A DNA stretch of 64,000 nt from Morchella semilibera (taxonomy: Eukaryota; Ascomycota; Pezizomycetes; Pezizales; Morchellaceae): positions 1,250,370 to 1,314,369 of the forward strand of contig WBVU01000008.1 in NCBI GenBank assembly GCA_009192285.1. The letters run 5' to 3'. The translations under genes were made by a program, and so were the position numbers. Positions 21,460 through 32,447 of the stretch are shown here, one piece after another. Numbering within the stretch: position 1 is the first letter of the stretch; every line of letters begins with the position of its first letter. The notes beneath the pieces were generated by a model that saw only the letters and a list, made by a program, of their open reading frames with translations, was not told the origin of the DNA and made no database searches.

Positions 21460-21829
21460 GGTAGGCAGGTGGTGGGGTATAAGGTCGTGTATGGGAGAAT
21501 TGATGAGATGTTCGGGATTAATAATCGCTTTATCCTCGCGAATCCGAAGTGATGCAACGGCGACAAAAACCACAAATTTCGTAGCTACTGGCCACCATGT
21601 CCACAAGATGGGAAGTAATTCATATATGTAGGATTGCATTAGGCGGAGCTATATAATAAATAGTAAATGGAAATACAAATGGAAAAAATTGACTGGGTCT
21701 AGCTTTGGTGGTGGTCGCGACACTAGAATATCGAGCCTGTTGCACAACTTTAAGGACCCCCGCGGCCGGGTACATACTTGTAAGTACAGCGGAGCCCGAA
21801 AATAATATGCTCTTATCGGGTTTATGCTA

Positions 21830-22351
21830 TGGCGTTGCGCGCCTTAAAGGTGACATAAATTACAGTGCGAATGACTTTTCAACCAGACGAGGTATCAAAG
21901 TTCTATGAAGCCAACGTCTTAAGTATACTAATACTTACAAATCGGCCTCATAGATTTTTGATATCTTCTCTGGTTGAAAAGTTATTAGCAATACCATTTA
22001 ACTATTTTTGTATGTAAAAAGCGCCAAGACCTGTGATGTAGAACGTACAGTATTGGATTGTCAGTATATAAAATGCTGACCCCCCAGGAAAATGTAAAAG
22101 TTGCTAACAGATCTTGTTATCTCCTCCATCAAAAAACCGAGCCTGCATACAAATTCCGACCCTCTATTATAGGGGTCAGCATTGACAGCTTAAGGGATAC
22201 CGAGCATTTATACACCTTCATTACAGAGTGGTGGCTAAGATATGATTTCCAGTCGTAAAGTGACTGGATTGTAATTCATTGTTCAAGAGCATTCGGAGTA
22301 GCCAAGGTTGTTCCAGCTGACTTACTTGTACCTTTGAGGGGCACCGTACCA
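21830..22351 (-). mobile_element. MITE family 1, copy A (carries a nested MITE)
   Basis: TA (21828-21829) is followed by TGGCGTTGCGCGCCTTAAAG, and the right end reads GGCACCGTACCA followed by TA (22352-22353). The sequence is the inverted counterpart of copy B at 43188-43565 along almost its whole length, including an internal fold-back (ATCAAAGTTCTATGAAGCC / GGCCTCATAGATTTTTGAT). Copy A is about 144 bp longer because a second MITE (22060-22186) sits inside it. The TA duplication and the palindromic structure fit a non-autonomous element of the Tc1/mariner type. Confidence 0.82.
22060..22186. mobile_element. MITE with GTCAGT ends (copy 2), nested in MITE family 1
   Basis: GTCAGTATATAAAATGCTGA at the left and GGGGTCAGCATTGAC at the right. 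The interior is similar to the copy at 12436-12568. The homologous position in the uninterrupted element at 43188-43565 has no such insert, which shows the order of insertion. Confidence 0.8.
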
Positions 22352-22927
22352 TATACTTATGGACATTAACGCCGGATGGGATATTTCCGTACGCCTTATT
22401 TCGAGCCATAGAACTTATCAAGGGCTGATAGATAAAATATACCAAAAATAAGCCTTAGTTGAGCTTGATTTGGTGGTATTACTAGTATTTGGAAAAATTC
22501 AAGCGGAAAGCAGGGTTAGGGTTTGGAAGAACCCAAATCGGACACTAAATTCATGTGCTCGTGTTGGTTGTAAAAAATAACCGGAAATCTTCGCTGCAAC
22601 TAAAATTTGTATGGGAATGCCTTACACAGCAACCATAAGAGGAATAACGCATCGTGTTTCAATTCTGTGATCCTCTATAGTAAGTATATATATGTTCTAG
22701 GCTTTTGACACGGGCTCAAGGGTGGTAGTTTGAAAATTTGGTTATCGTAGGCCGTTTGTTTGGTTTCGAGGCTGGCTTCCCGCCACTTTGGACACCCAAC
22801 AATCCCACTTACTTAATTCGATGACGTTTCCAAACACGACTACTATTGCATACATACCTCTGGGGATATTTAGGATTTTTGCAGGGTTTCATGGTGTTGT
22901 TGCAGAGGTCTTGCTTACCAAACCTTA

Positions 22928-22960
22928 AAATACTATGGTATCTCTAATACCGTAGTATTT
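22928..22960. repeat. Hairpin AAATACTATGGTAT / ATACCGTAGTATTT
   Basis: 14-bp arms with one mismatch around a 5-base loop. It is not near a gene end. Confidence 0.6.
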
Positions 22961-23465
22961 CAAGCCAAAAGGAACAGCCATCGTCAATCCATGTTTGCAA
23001 ATTCCAATCACACCATAAACTCAGTTTGGACTTGGTGGGTCTGTAGTTGTTGCAATCAACAATGCTAGATCCCTACGGCTACCTGACTACTCAGTCAGAC
23101 AACGAACGAGGACGCGGAATAGTCTATATCAACCGCTATTTAACACCTATACCTCCGGTGGTTGCATATGGGCTCTCACGTTGACTTCCGACTCATCAAC
23201 TGTCCCTACCCGTGGATTCTGGCGCTCTCTTGGTGAAGTCGCACATCGGTGAGACAGGTATGGAAGTACCCTCCCTGGGATCATTATAATACAATAGCGA
23301 GTATAGAGTACCTTGCATTAGTGTATACGTTCTCCAAGAGCCGCAAGAATGGAGGTATGAGGATACTGATATACTCGAAGCTCCAGAGGTGTTGTCGTAG
23401 CTGTAAGGCTGCACGTAATTAATGGGTTAAACAAAACTAAAGCTCCAGGGCAGCTTCATGAACTG

Positions 23466-23489
23466 TCACTCGATCGGTCGATCGAGTGA
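23466..23489. repeat. 24-bp palindrome TCACTCGATCG-GT-CGATCGAGTGA
   Basis: Perfect 11-bp arms separated by GT. The function is unknown. Confidence 0.65.
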
Positions 23490-24478
23490 TTGTCTATGAA
23501 AAAAAGCCACATCCTCTTTTTTTGATTGGGTTGCATGTTATTTTACCGCACAACCATCACAGTATCTGCTAGGTCACAGCCGCATCTGTCCTTTTGTAAT
23601 AAAACCTTAGAAATGGCTGAGGGAACAATTCCCAAAACTGAATCCACCGTCTGCTAGATAGACGTAAGGTTACCTAGCCCGAGCGATTATTCACTCCGGG
23701 CGCCTTTGTTAGGGCAACATTGGTTGCTTCTGGATTTTCATCTAACTGTGCTCTTAGGAGCAGCGGCCATGTCGAAACAGGAGAACTGGGGGAGCATCAT
23801 AATGGTTGTTCAATCTCCTGGAATGTTGCCGACAGCCAGCTCCGGAGTATGGTAGGCATATCAATAGGGTTAGGGTTGTGTTCTCCTTGTTGTGATCTAT
23901 TATCGAGAGGTCGCGTATCGCTCGATATGGCTGGTGTGATCTTGGACGGGGAGGCAATCGGCCCGCATTTATAACCGGACACTATCTGACGGGTGGGTGG
24001 TCCATTCTATGAAACGGATAAAATCTGGCCCATCCACTTACCCGGACAACACCCTAGCAAGAATGAGAGGGCATTCGCTATTACTTCGAGCGCACAACTG
24101 GCCATGGTGCAGGGGACCTTCTCGCCGAAGTTATCGCACCTCTGTCGAACGAATATATACGTACCTGTGCGTCAGGTTTTAACGGGAACCAATTTCGCCA
24201 CAAGATCTTACAGGAAGATTTCAACAGTGTGAGGTTGGCTCGAAGCCCATGATGCTTTATCATGAACGGTCATGGCGGGGAGCTGGATGAAATATATAGT
24301 TTAGGAGGGGTTGACAGTAGTAAGTCTAGTGCGGCATATAGCTCCTGAAATATCGAATAAGGTTAGGGTTTCCATATCCTGGCGGTGTTCCTTTTTTGGC
24401 GGGAGTCTCGGCCACAGGGTGGTGGGTGTTTATATCGGGAGGAAGAATTTCTGGGTGGACAGGTGGCCGATTCATGTA

Positions 24479-24651
24479 CCGCAAAATCTCGAGTAACTCG
24501 GGGAGTTGCCAAGGCAGTTTGCTAAACTATCTTAGGCTTAGATTCTACTGTAGAGGGCTTAATCCCCTCTGAATATCACTTCCTTTGGAGGTGGTGATCT
24601 TCATTCAGCTTTTTGCCTTGGCAACCCCCCGAGTTGCTCGAGATTTTGCGG
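24479..24651. mobile_element. MITE, ends CCGCAAAATCTCGAG (TA-flanked)
   Basis: Inverted repeats of about 38 bp, starting CCGCAAAATCTCGAGTAACT and ending with its reverse complement (TTGCTCGAGATTTTGCGG), flanked by TA on both sides (24477-24478, 24652-24653). 173 bp, no ORF. Confidence 0.85.
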
Positions 24652-24656
24652 TAGTA

Positions 24657-24822
24657 CCGTTAATTCTCGAATAATCCACTATCCCCGTATTTGTATGTGG
24701 TAAGTCCGAACCAAGGCGAATTGGGGAATCAAACTCCAGGAGTTCATGCAGATACATACTCTTTCTCATCCGGAATTAAGATTTAGCGAAGCGGGGATAG
24801 TGGATTTCTCGAGAATTTACGG
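24657..24822. mobile_element. MITE, ends CCGTTAATTCTCGA (TA-flanked)
   Basis: Inverted repeats of about 31 bp: CCGTTAATTCTCGAATAATC at the left, and the reverse complement of CCGTAAATTCTCGAGAAATC at the right. TA is at 24655-24656 and 24823-24824. The outer 14 bp resemble the ends of the previous element (CCGNAAATTCTCGA), so the same transposase may mobilise both, although the interiors differ. Confidence 0.85.
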
Positions 24823-24852
24823 TAGGTAGACAGGTCGCCACATGCAGCCTTA

Positions 24853-25093
24853 TGTCCTGGGCGTGAGACATTTGCGAAGTCCCCCTCACGCAAGAAAGTC
24901 ATGTGATCCCCAACCTTACTCATGTAAAATATGACAGGCCTGCAGGGTAAGCTGTTTGCTGCATTAGTCTTGAAATTACTTGTGAAATGCCATAGACTTC
25001 GTTAAATGCTGCTTTATTCTAGTCAATCACTTCCTACATAAGCAACGCTAATGCAGGAGGGAGGTTTCGCAAATGTCTCACGCGCCCAGGACA
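24853..25093. mobile_element. MITE, ends TGTCCTGGGCG (TA-flanked)
   Basis: Inverted repeats of about 26 bp (TGTCCTGGGCGTGAGACATT, continuing TGCGAA) with one 2-base indel between the arms, flanked by TA at 24851-24852 and 25094-25095. 241 bp, no ORF. It ends about 200 bp before an F-box gene. Confidence 0.85.
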
Positions 25094-25172
25094 TAATAAC
25101 GCCAAGTCAGCCGGTGTAGGGGTATGGTTTCTAAGAATGATGGGAGAGCCGGGTAATTACGGGCAGGGTGGT

Positions 25173-25181
25173 TATATATAA
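25173..25181 (+). promoter_or_regulatory. TATA-like element of the F-box gene at 25291
   Basis: TATATATAA about 110 bp upstream of the ATG, in the gap between a MITE and the gene. The call rests on motif and spacing only. Confidence 0.4.
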
Positions 25182-25290
25182 ATGGTAGATCTATCACACG
25201 CGCAGCCGTGTTCTAACATGTACACTAAAACCCCTATTTCACCATCTGATACCACCCACCAATCACGTCCTACAACGCCAAACAAAAACC

Positions 25291-25710
25291 ATGGCAGTTA
25301 GGCTTCCCTTGGAGCTCCTTCTCCACATAGCTGGCTACCTCCCCACAGCTTCGCTCTCTATGCTTTCTCGCACCTCCCGCACCCTCCACGATCTCCTAAC
25401 CTCCCTCCTCGACATCCGCTTCGCCGCCGAGGCCAGGCCAATTTTCATGTGGGCTCTAAGGCACAAGGAATACGCCATCCTCTGTCGGGCTCTAGACCTC
25501 GGCACTCTCAGCCCCTCAATCCTACCCTATAAGCACAAGTATGTTTATGTAAGCCTACCTGTACGTACCGGCGCCTTGCCGGGGGAGTTGGGCCGTGTGC
25601 TTGTGAGAGATCCCGAGATTATCGAGATCCTGATGGACGCATGGAGAGATGGAGATGGTGAGCTAGTTATCCTTCCTAGCCATTTCCAAGGCTCGGGGGA
25701 CGATTGGTAG
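25291..25710 (+). CDS. F-box protein without ankyrin repeats, family member 12
   Basis: 139 aa. The F-box occupies the N-terminal third (residues about 3-46: VRLPLELLLHIAGYLPTASL, LSRTSRTLHDLLTSLL), followed by the family linker RFAAEARPIFMWALRHKEYA and RALDLGTLSPS. The expected ankyrin part is replaced by about 60 residues (DPEIIEILMDAW) with no repeat. It belongs with the members at 5214 and 29825, all on the plus strand. It could still act as an SCF adaptor through its short tail, or be a C-terminally truncated copy. A 13-G run begins 20 bp after the stop codon. Confidence 0.75.
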   Translation: MAVRLPLELLLHIAGYLPTASLSMLSRTSRTLHDLLTSLLDIRFAAEARPIFMWALRHKEYAILCRALDLGTLSPSILPYKHKYVYVSLPVRTGALPGELGRVLVRDPEIIEILMDAWRDGDGELVILPSHFQGSGDDW

Positions 25711-26776
25711 TGATAAATGATGAGGAATTGGGGGGGGGGGGGTAAGGAGGAGGCCGGTGGATCATGAATGGGGCCGTTAGATAGGGTTAGATCATATAGT
25801 ACTAGTACGTGCCGTTTTGTGTAAATAATGAATATTCTACTGGTTACTTTATCAACTAGGGTTGGAGGCTATAAGTTGGATCTTTTAAACTGGCCACGCA
25901 CTCGTGGGCTGTGGGGAGAGATGATTATTATTCTAGGCGAGGTATCAGATATCCCATTAGCATCCATTACTCTATATATGGGAAAGTCAAATCCCGGTTC
26001 CTGTTTTGTCGGGGGTGTTGTTTTCACAGGCCTCAACCCCCCTCTCATTATCGGATATTACAAGGATAATGATAAATGAGTCAATCAAACCAAGCCGCTG
26101 AAGAGGGGGGGGGGGGAATGATGTAGCACGCAAAAAAGGTATTGGTTAGGTTGGCTGCGCGTTGGGGCCAGGGGTTCGTATGGAACCACGGGAGACAAAG
26201 GAGACAGGGCGAATAAAATAACAAAAGAAAATCTTAGTATCATTTTTGAGATCTTCCCCGGCGTTGACATATCTTATCAATTAATCGACTGGTATACAAG
26301 TTCGTTCGGGAGCGTTTATTTAGAAAAGATCAAGGGGGTCGTATACCTGGATTTTGTAAAAGTGTTTATTCAGCTATGAAAATAAGCGATGAACTAATTA
26401 TAGCTATATCTGGAAAGGTATTAATTGGCCGTTTAGTTGATTACTAATAATAAAAGAACAGCACCTGGTAACAAATAATATTAATGGTTACAGACATCTT
26501 GAATTTTTCAAATCCCATACTCCTAATATATCAGGCATACAATTGATTAAAATTGACTCGTTTTCAACCCTCGTTGTTCCGACGAGAAGAAATATTGATA
26601 GATGATGTAAAGCACATGACCCTATAATTAGGATATAGGGAAGAGAACCACAAACATACAGCGATTCTCATATATAGGATACAAAAAATCTCGCAGCAAC
26701 CTATTTCAAGCACCCCCGTTATTGAATACGTCGAAGAACGCGAGGTAAAGAAATATTGATTGATTGGTTGATTGAC
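25711..26776. other. Intergenic, nothing recognised except G tracts
   Basis: Poly-G at 25730-25742 and 26105-26116. The plus-strand frame at 25828-26079 has no domain. Confidence 0.35.
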
Positions 26777-26914
26777 AGACCAGCTTGCCCATCAACGAGC
26801 ACGGCCCATCAGCGAGCGTTGCCTGCTATTTTTCCCGTCGCAACGGATGCTACCCGCCAGATTTTGGGTGTACGCTCGTTGAGGGGCCGCGCTATCTGGT
26901 GGGCAAGCTGGTCT
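26777..26914. mobile_element. MITE-like inverted-repeat element
   Basis: The left arm AGACCAGCTTGCCCATCAAC and the right arm ...TGGTGGGCAAGCTGGTCT are inverted repeats extending, with mismatches, over about 43 bp (also CGGCCCATCAGCGAGCGT against ACGCTCGTTGAGGGGCCG). 138 bp, no ORF. The target duplication is not clear. Confidence 0.7.
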
Positions 26915-27105
26915 ATTTAAGAGAAGGATCATAGATAAAGGATTATATAATCTTAATACACGTGTTAAACTCGCTGTAGAAGAAGCGAGTACACAATTAG
27001 GCTGTCAACCCCCAACTACTTTTGAGCTGCAGGTTGGCTAACCCATATTCACACGCGTTTTATCACTTGGTACGCTGACATTTACCCTCTTCATGACACC
27101 TGTAG

Positions 27106-27240
27106 GATCATTCACGCGTGCCAGGCGACTGATGGCCAAATCCAGATTGTAGGACAGCCTAGCTATGAAGTGTACATGTTCTTTACGGATTCGGGGGTGG
27201 AGATCAAGGAGCCGCTGGTGTTGAACGAGGGACTAGGGAA
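27106..27240 (+). CDS. Isolated exon-like segment, unrecognised
   Basis: Bounded by an acceptor (CTGAC...CACCTGTAG) and a strong donor (GTGAGT at 27241), with an open frame reading DGQIQIVGQPSYEVYMFF then TDSGVEIKEPLVLNEG. No ATG is in frame. The preceding intron could be the 46-bp GTACGC...TAG at 27060-27105. The protein family is not recognised. It may be one exon of a small or decayed gene. Confidence 0.25.
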
Positions 27241-29824
27241 GTGAGTGGGAGCCGTTTCGAGGCAACCGGAGGCTTGGGAGTTGAGGGACGAGCCCAGGGC
27301 GACGGACTGGCGGTGGAGGCAAGTGGACTCCGATACGGAGTAGGCGTCGGGGGAGAAGGCTGAGAGTAGCTTGAGACCGGATAGTTGATGGAGATAGTGG
27401 AGGAAGTAGCGCCACACGCGAAATACTCGACCTCACGCGTGGTTATTGGGGCCTATTTTGACTCATGGATCTCAGATTGGGTGGAAATGTTCATAAAAGG
27501 TTAGGTCAAGACCGTTTGAAAGCAGAGCGGGTACCCATCGACATGTCAATGCTGCTCTCTCTATAGTAGGGGGGTACTAGTTTTAGAGCTACCTGATAAG
27601 GGATTGGTTTGTGGGAGTAAGCCGCACTCCTGGGGTGGGTTTGGGTGTGAGATACATAACTAGTCCAAACATATCCGCGCCGCCTGGAACTTGGCGCTGA
27701 CTAAATGTACGGCATATCGTGCTTTAGTGCCAGAGGTCACGCCATGCAGATGGAATCATAGCCCTGGCCCTGACCTATTCTACCTGCCCCTAAGACAGAT
27801 CTCAGGGCTTCGCTCGTTCTGGAAATATTCAACCCTGTGGTGTATGGTGTATACGCGTGGTCATGGGTATCACTCGTGTCTTGCCAAGCAACACGTGTAT
27901 TCCACGTAACCCTGCGTTCATCTCCTAACAATGTACTCGCTATCCACCATAAGAACCTGAAGATGCAGGTACATAAGGCAGGGATAATTTCTGTGGGGGA
28001 ACGGCTCTACTACATATAAATGATCCTTGTAACTGTTACTGGCATATTCAGGTTATGGTGGGAACGAGCAGCATCAGACCAAGATTCCTGCCATGTGACC
28101 TTTAACTCCCTTACATGACGACAAATAACCCCACCCTAAATAAATGAAAGACATTGCTGGTGTGTCGAATCATGTGATAGGTGATGTCAGTTATAGCGTT
28201 AGTCTAGGTAACCTATAAGTTGAGTTCCCCTTCATCTACTAAAACCGGTTATCATACCTTCACTGGCATACCTTCGTTGCGATAGGCAGCCCTTAATACA
28301 TTATCCTCCTCTCACGAGATATCCTCTAGGAAGCCATGGGAGGCAACCTGTGTGATAAAGGCACGACCCATTATATTGTACCTCCTTTTCCCCGGTATTT
28401 AATTTTATCTCCAGACTTAACATCTACAGCATGTTCTTCAAGAGGTATCCTACCGGCCAATCTCACTTCTGCGGTGGTGCTCAGGCGGTACCGAACTCAA
28501 CATTGGAAGTGACAAGATGACAAGTCATTGTTTGGATTGATTGATAACTCATACACGCAACCCAACATTTACTAGGTAGTTGTTAGCCACCCGCGGGCGG
28601 CCACCACCAAAGCTAGCTAATAATAACAAGGTAGTTTCCTTACGCTACACCAGAGAGAGCGGTTTAGCTAGAGTCTGTAGATCGGACGTGACTTGAGAAC
28701 GTTTATGAGCTAGTCTACACGTCATCCTTTTACTCTAGAGCTTGGGAAGAAGCCTCCCTTTGATCTCGCAGGCCACACTAAAGTTGGAGCAATGGGCCTT
28801 GGTTAGAATCATTGATAGGAGCTGTACACACCCTACTGCCCACCAGGCCCTATAGTATGGAGGCACCATTGAACTGATACTCTGCTAATCTCTCCATCTA
28901 TGAAAGCCAAGATATGCTTCCTTCCAAGAACGACATACACAGCCCGGAGGCGCGTCACCATCTATCACTCGTTATACCGATCACGTACCCTTAACTTGAT
29001 ACTTCGGGAGGTACATCTCTAACGAGAACCACTACATGGGAAGATACACCAGAATCATGTATGGGTGGGGTGGTAGGGGTGGGTGGTATGGGAGAAGTGA
29101 TTACGGTATTGTGTTGTGTTTCCTGGTAGTGGCGGTGGTGAGAGTGGAGTCTATCCTGCATCACTGGCGAGTAGGGCACGGTTGAGGTGGTGTGGTAGGA
29201 GATATATCTTGGGGCTAGTCGTTGTAAGATCAGAAATATCTCTTGGTCTTCTGGAAATAGGTAATAGAAGAGCGGTTGTTTTATGGATTGCTAATTGAGT
29301 ACATGTAGCCTTGCGTAATAACCCAATCATATCCTTTAAATCACACATTGCATCCCGGTATATCTATATACCTATCAGATAGTGGAAACATGCTATCCCC
29401 TGGGCGGATGAAATCGTCAAATCCGCGGCTAAGCAAGCGGCTAACAGCTGTTTTGATTGGCTCTATGGTTATCAACCCTTAAGAGCAACGAATATACCCA
29501 GCTCGGTGCGTGCACGGTCCCGGGCGCGCATAACTTAACGTGCTCATCCATCCAAGGGATACAAGGCTAGATCTGACAGGGAGCGGTTGGTACTAATACC
29601 GCAAGATCTCAATTTATACGCACGGTTGCCAAGAGGCCAGTGCATGTGTGTTGCACGCAACTCTACGTTGTGCTAAGGTAAGCACAACCTACCACCATAC
29701 AGAGGCTAGTACCGCTCCTCAGCCATCGCACGTCACCACACAGCATCACATGTTATGACTACAAAAATCGTCACCACTAGGCTGTAATCAGATACAACAC
29801 TCGCCGTATATCAGCATCTTGTGA
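27241..29824. other. Intergenic, nothing firmly supported
   Basis: A weak inverted repeat (GGGAGCGGTTGGTAC / GTACCGCTCC) at about 29579-29718 lies just upstream of the next F-box gene. Other short frames show no domain. Confidence 0.3.
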
Positions 29825-30253
29825 ATGATGTCTGTCCTTGTGCCCACAAACACTGCACTTCCACTCGAGCTCTTCTTACAAATAGCTAAATTCCTCCCTA
29901 CCCGAGAACTCTCTTATCTCTCCCGCTCCAACCGCACCCTTCATGTGCTCCTTGCACCCCTCTTAGCCTCCGCCTTCGCCAATGATGCGCCGTGTATCAT
30001 GTGCTGGGCTGCAAAGTACTCTCGGAACAGTATCATCGATCGCGCACTAGCGCTCGGCAGCCTGAAGGCCACAATCCTTACAGGATATGGGCACCGGAAT
30101 ACGTTATTCTGTAGAGATCCTACCGCAGTTTGCGATTTCTGGATGGTATGGGTGGATGATGTGTCCTTAAGCTATCTACGTGAGAAGGGAGTGCAGGTGG
30201 AGACAGAGTATTTTGAGAGGGGAGGCATATATCGAAAACGTGTAGGCCGCTAG
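29825..30253 (+). CDS. F-box protein without ankyrin repeats, family member 13
   Basis: 142 aa. The F-box is at about residues 10-54 (TALPLELFLQIAKFLPTREL, LSRSNRTLHVLLAPLL), followed by the linker AFANDAPCIMCWAAKYSRNS and RALALGSLKATIL. The C-terminus ends in VSLSYLREKGVQVETEYF, which parallels the member at 5214 (IQRLKDKGLVVEKTAYDF). These two therefore share a C-terminal module that is not an ankyrin repeat. The first two codons are both Met. Confidence 0.76.
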   Translation: MMSVLVPTNTALPLELFLQIAKFLPTRELSYLSRSNRTLHVLLAPLLASAFANDAPCIMCWAAKYSRNSIIDRALALGSLKATILTGYGHRNTLFCRDPTAVCDFWMVWVDDVSLSYLREKGVQVETEYFERGGIYRKRVGR

Positions 30254-31455
30254 GTTAGTAGACGTTGGTGGCGGGGATTGTTGTACCGATATTAAGAACT
30301 GATGTATCGAGCTATTCATCGTTGGCGAGGGCAGTTAATATCCGGCAGAGTTCGATAGCTGAGAATCGAATAAGGAATCAGTTAGAGAAGTGACTGAGAA
30401 TATGAGGGGGAAAGAGGCCACTAAAATATAAAAGTATTAAATTGCCCTTCGCTGATGAAAGGGGAAGTTGATTGGCCGCTTTGTTAAGTTAAGGTCGCTC
30501 GCTTAAGATGCTTATCCGATTGTATATAGTTTTGTTTAATGAGAAGGCCGATAGCTGCAAAGGTTATTCTTGCTAAGTCCCAGGTTGGTAAGATACACAC
30601 CCCTTGTGGCATATTCTGGTACTAAGACTTACACCCCTCCAGGAGTTTTGTTCAACATCCAGTCTCCGTTTTGAAAGGCAAAAAAAGAAAACTGGTAATC
30701 CGATACTTTCCCGTGAGCGGTATCTACCGGAAGAGTATTACTGGGTACAAGGAAAGAGAACAGGAGGCTTGAGCAGGTCTTATCTCGTCTTATGCTCTTC
30801 TGATTCTGGTCTTGGTGACCCGGAGCCTCCATAAGTATGTGACTAGCTTTATGCCACAAGAGCCAGAAATGTATCAAAAAGCTGCGTCGGAGGTGTGTTG
30901 CGAAACCCTAACCCTAGCTCTGAGACCTACGACAAAGGTCACGAGGTTCATGTGCCCGTCACTACCAGCAATAGGTCAGCTATGTTAAGGCCTAATCGTG
31001 GGGCCCTCAGTCGCTGATGTCAGGTGCCGAACTACCATCTGGTGAAGCCGGGGAGGTGATCCCTCAGTATATACCTAGTGCTACCTAGGTGTTCCAACGT
31101 AAAGACCTGGTTTTGACCTACAAGTGGGGGTAAAAAAAAACGAGGAACTCTAATTCTTATATCCTATTTCGTGATAAGGGTAGTTGGCTGTGTTGATCTT
31201 AGGAGACATTTGTAGGGCACCTCAGATCATATGCATGGTTTGGTAGAGACCTTGGTGCCAAGAGATATGTATGTGGGCAAGATACCGCAAAGGCTCGAAA
31301 ATAATTGGCATCTCTGGCCAGTGACTACCTCCTTGATGATCGAGTAATGGTGGTAGATGTCTGATCACTGATCCAACCCCGCTGCAGGTAGCGCATAGAA
31401 GATGAGAATTGTCTATCTTAGCTTGCCTCCAGTGGACATGTCTACCCGCGTATTG
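30254..31455. other. Intergenic, nothing recognised
   Basis: Contains one telomere-like motif (30904-30915) and TCTTATCTCGTCTTATGCTC (about 30777), which resembles TCTTGTCTCATG near 3040. No gene is supported. Confidence 0.3.
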
Positions 31456-31590
31456 ATGAACTCACACTTCCCCTCGTGCTGCCCCACGCCCAAATTGCCG
31501 GGTCCTCCCAACCCACCACCCTGTCTTTCTTTCCGGCACCAATCGCACCATCTACGCCCTCGCCCCAATCCTCGACACGCCCTCGATTAA
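31456..31590 (+). pseudogene. F-box fragment (relic, member 14)
   Basis: One frame reads ELTLPLVLPHAQIAGSSQPT, which matches the LPLELLLHIAGYLPTASL start of the family. A second frame continues LSGTNRTIYALAPILDTPS, which matches LSRTNRTLHVLLAPLLD. The frame changes near 31525, and nothing family-like follows. It is an old truncated copy 1.2 kb downstream of the intact member 13 on the same strand. Confidence 0.6.
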
Positions 31591-32344
31591 GCAAGATCAT
31601 CAGGTCACGTACCCTCTAGGACGCGAGGCTTAGCCGATACACCTATCTGATATCCTAGCGCCTGGGTAACGACAATGAGCTATTGCTTCTGGGCCAAGAG
31701 AATAATTTATTCATAATGAGATTACCACCCCCGGACGACGTGGTACGACATGTTCTTATTATATTGAGTAGTATCATTGTACTATGATCGGTCAATTATA
31801 CAAACGCTCGGTCTGTACGTTTTTGACAATGAATTATTAACATTACTAATTAGTGCTGTAGAAATATGAAATGACTACCTCTGTCACACCCAGCTGTCAC
31901 AGCGGTGGGGTAACAGCTCATAGTGAGAGGGATAAGGCTGTCCAGCCAACACCTGCACTCACTGTCAATCATCACCACTAGATCAGAAATATCAATATCA
32001 TTCCGGACACATAATAGACTAACTGGTTCACCATGGGGTAAATATCGGGTGGGCAGGGGCTATTTTGGAAATTATTACCCAACTTTGGCCCTTTGGTGGG
32101 GGATGAGAGGTGGAGGTATGGATGAATTAATAAATCAGTTGTGTTTCTACAACGGTAATGCCTCACGAGAAGAAATTATTACATGTGATTAACAATATTT
32201 CTTAATGGATATGTTCTTTTGCAGTGTATAGACCGGAGGTGGCCTGGAAACTCCGGAAATACATAGCATTTCTAGGAATTCTGCACAAATTCGCGTTCCA
32301 AATCCTATATCATAGTAAATATTTAATTTCTCTAAAAACCATAG
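31591..32344. other. Intergenic, nothing recognised
   Basis: AT-rich. The short overlapping frames at 31923-32192 are probably chance. Confidence 0.3.
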
Positions 32345-32447
32345 TAGCGGTACTGGGTAATAAGTCATCGGGCGACCTAACCATAATTCTGCCTGCAAAG
32401 GCACATTCTGTTAGCGTTCTGTCTGATGACCTATTACCCACCGCTGC
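32345..32447. mobile_element. MITE GGGTAATAAGTCATCGG family, copy 1
   Basis: GGGTAATAAGTCATCGG at the left and TCTGATGACCTATTACCC then ACCGCTG at the right are inverted repeats. The copy at 41421-41522 has the same ends with a clean TA duplication. About 100 bp. Confidence 0.8.

Larger units (their letters stand above)
22352..24476. other. Intergenic, with short hairpins and two telomere-like motifs
   Basis: Contains hairpins at 22928-22960 and 23466-23489, a fragment related to the 36-kb MITEs (CGTTTCCAAACACGACTACT, about 22828), and AGGGTTAGGGTT at 22512 and 23866. No gene is supported. Confidence 0.4.

Noticed and set aside
20830-21639. 269-aa version of the F-box gene
   Set aside because: The 60 extra N-terminal residues are absent from all paralogues; the Met at 21459 fits the family.
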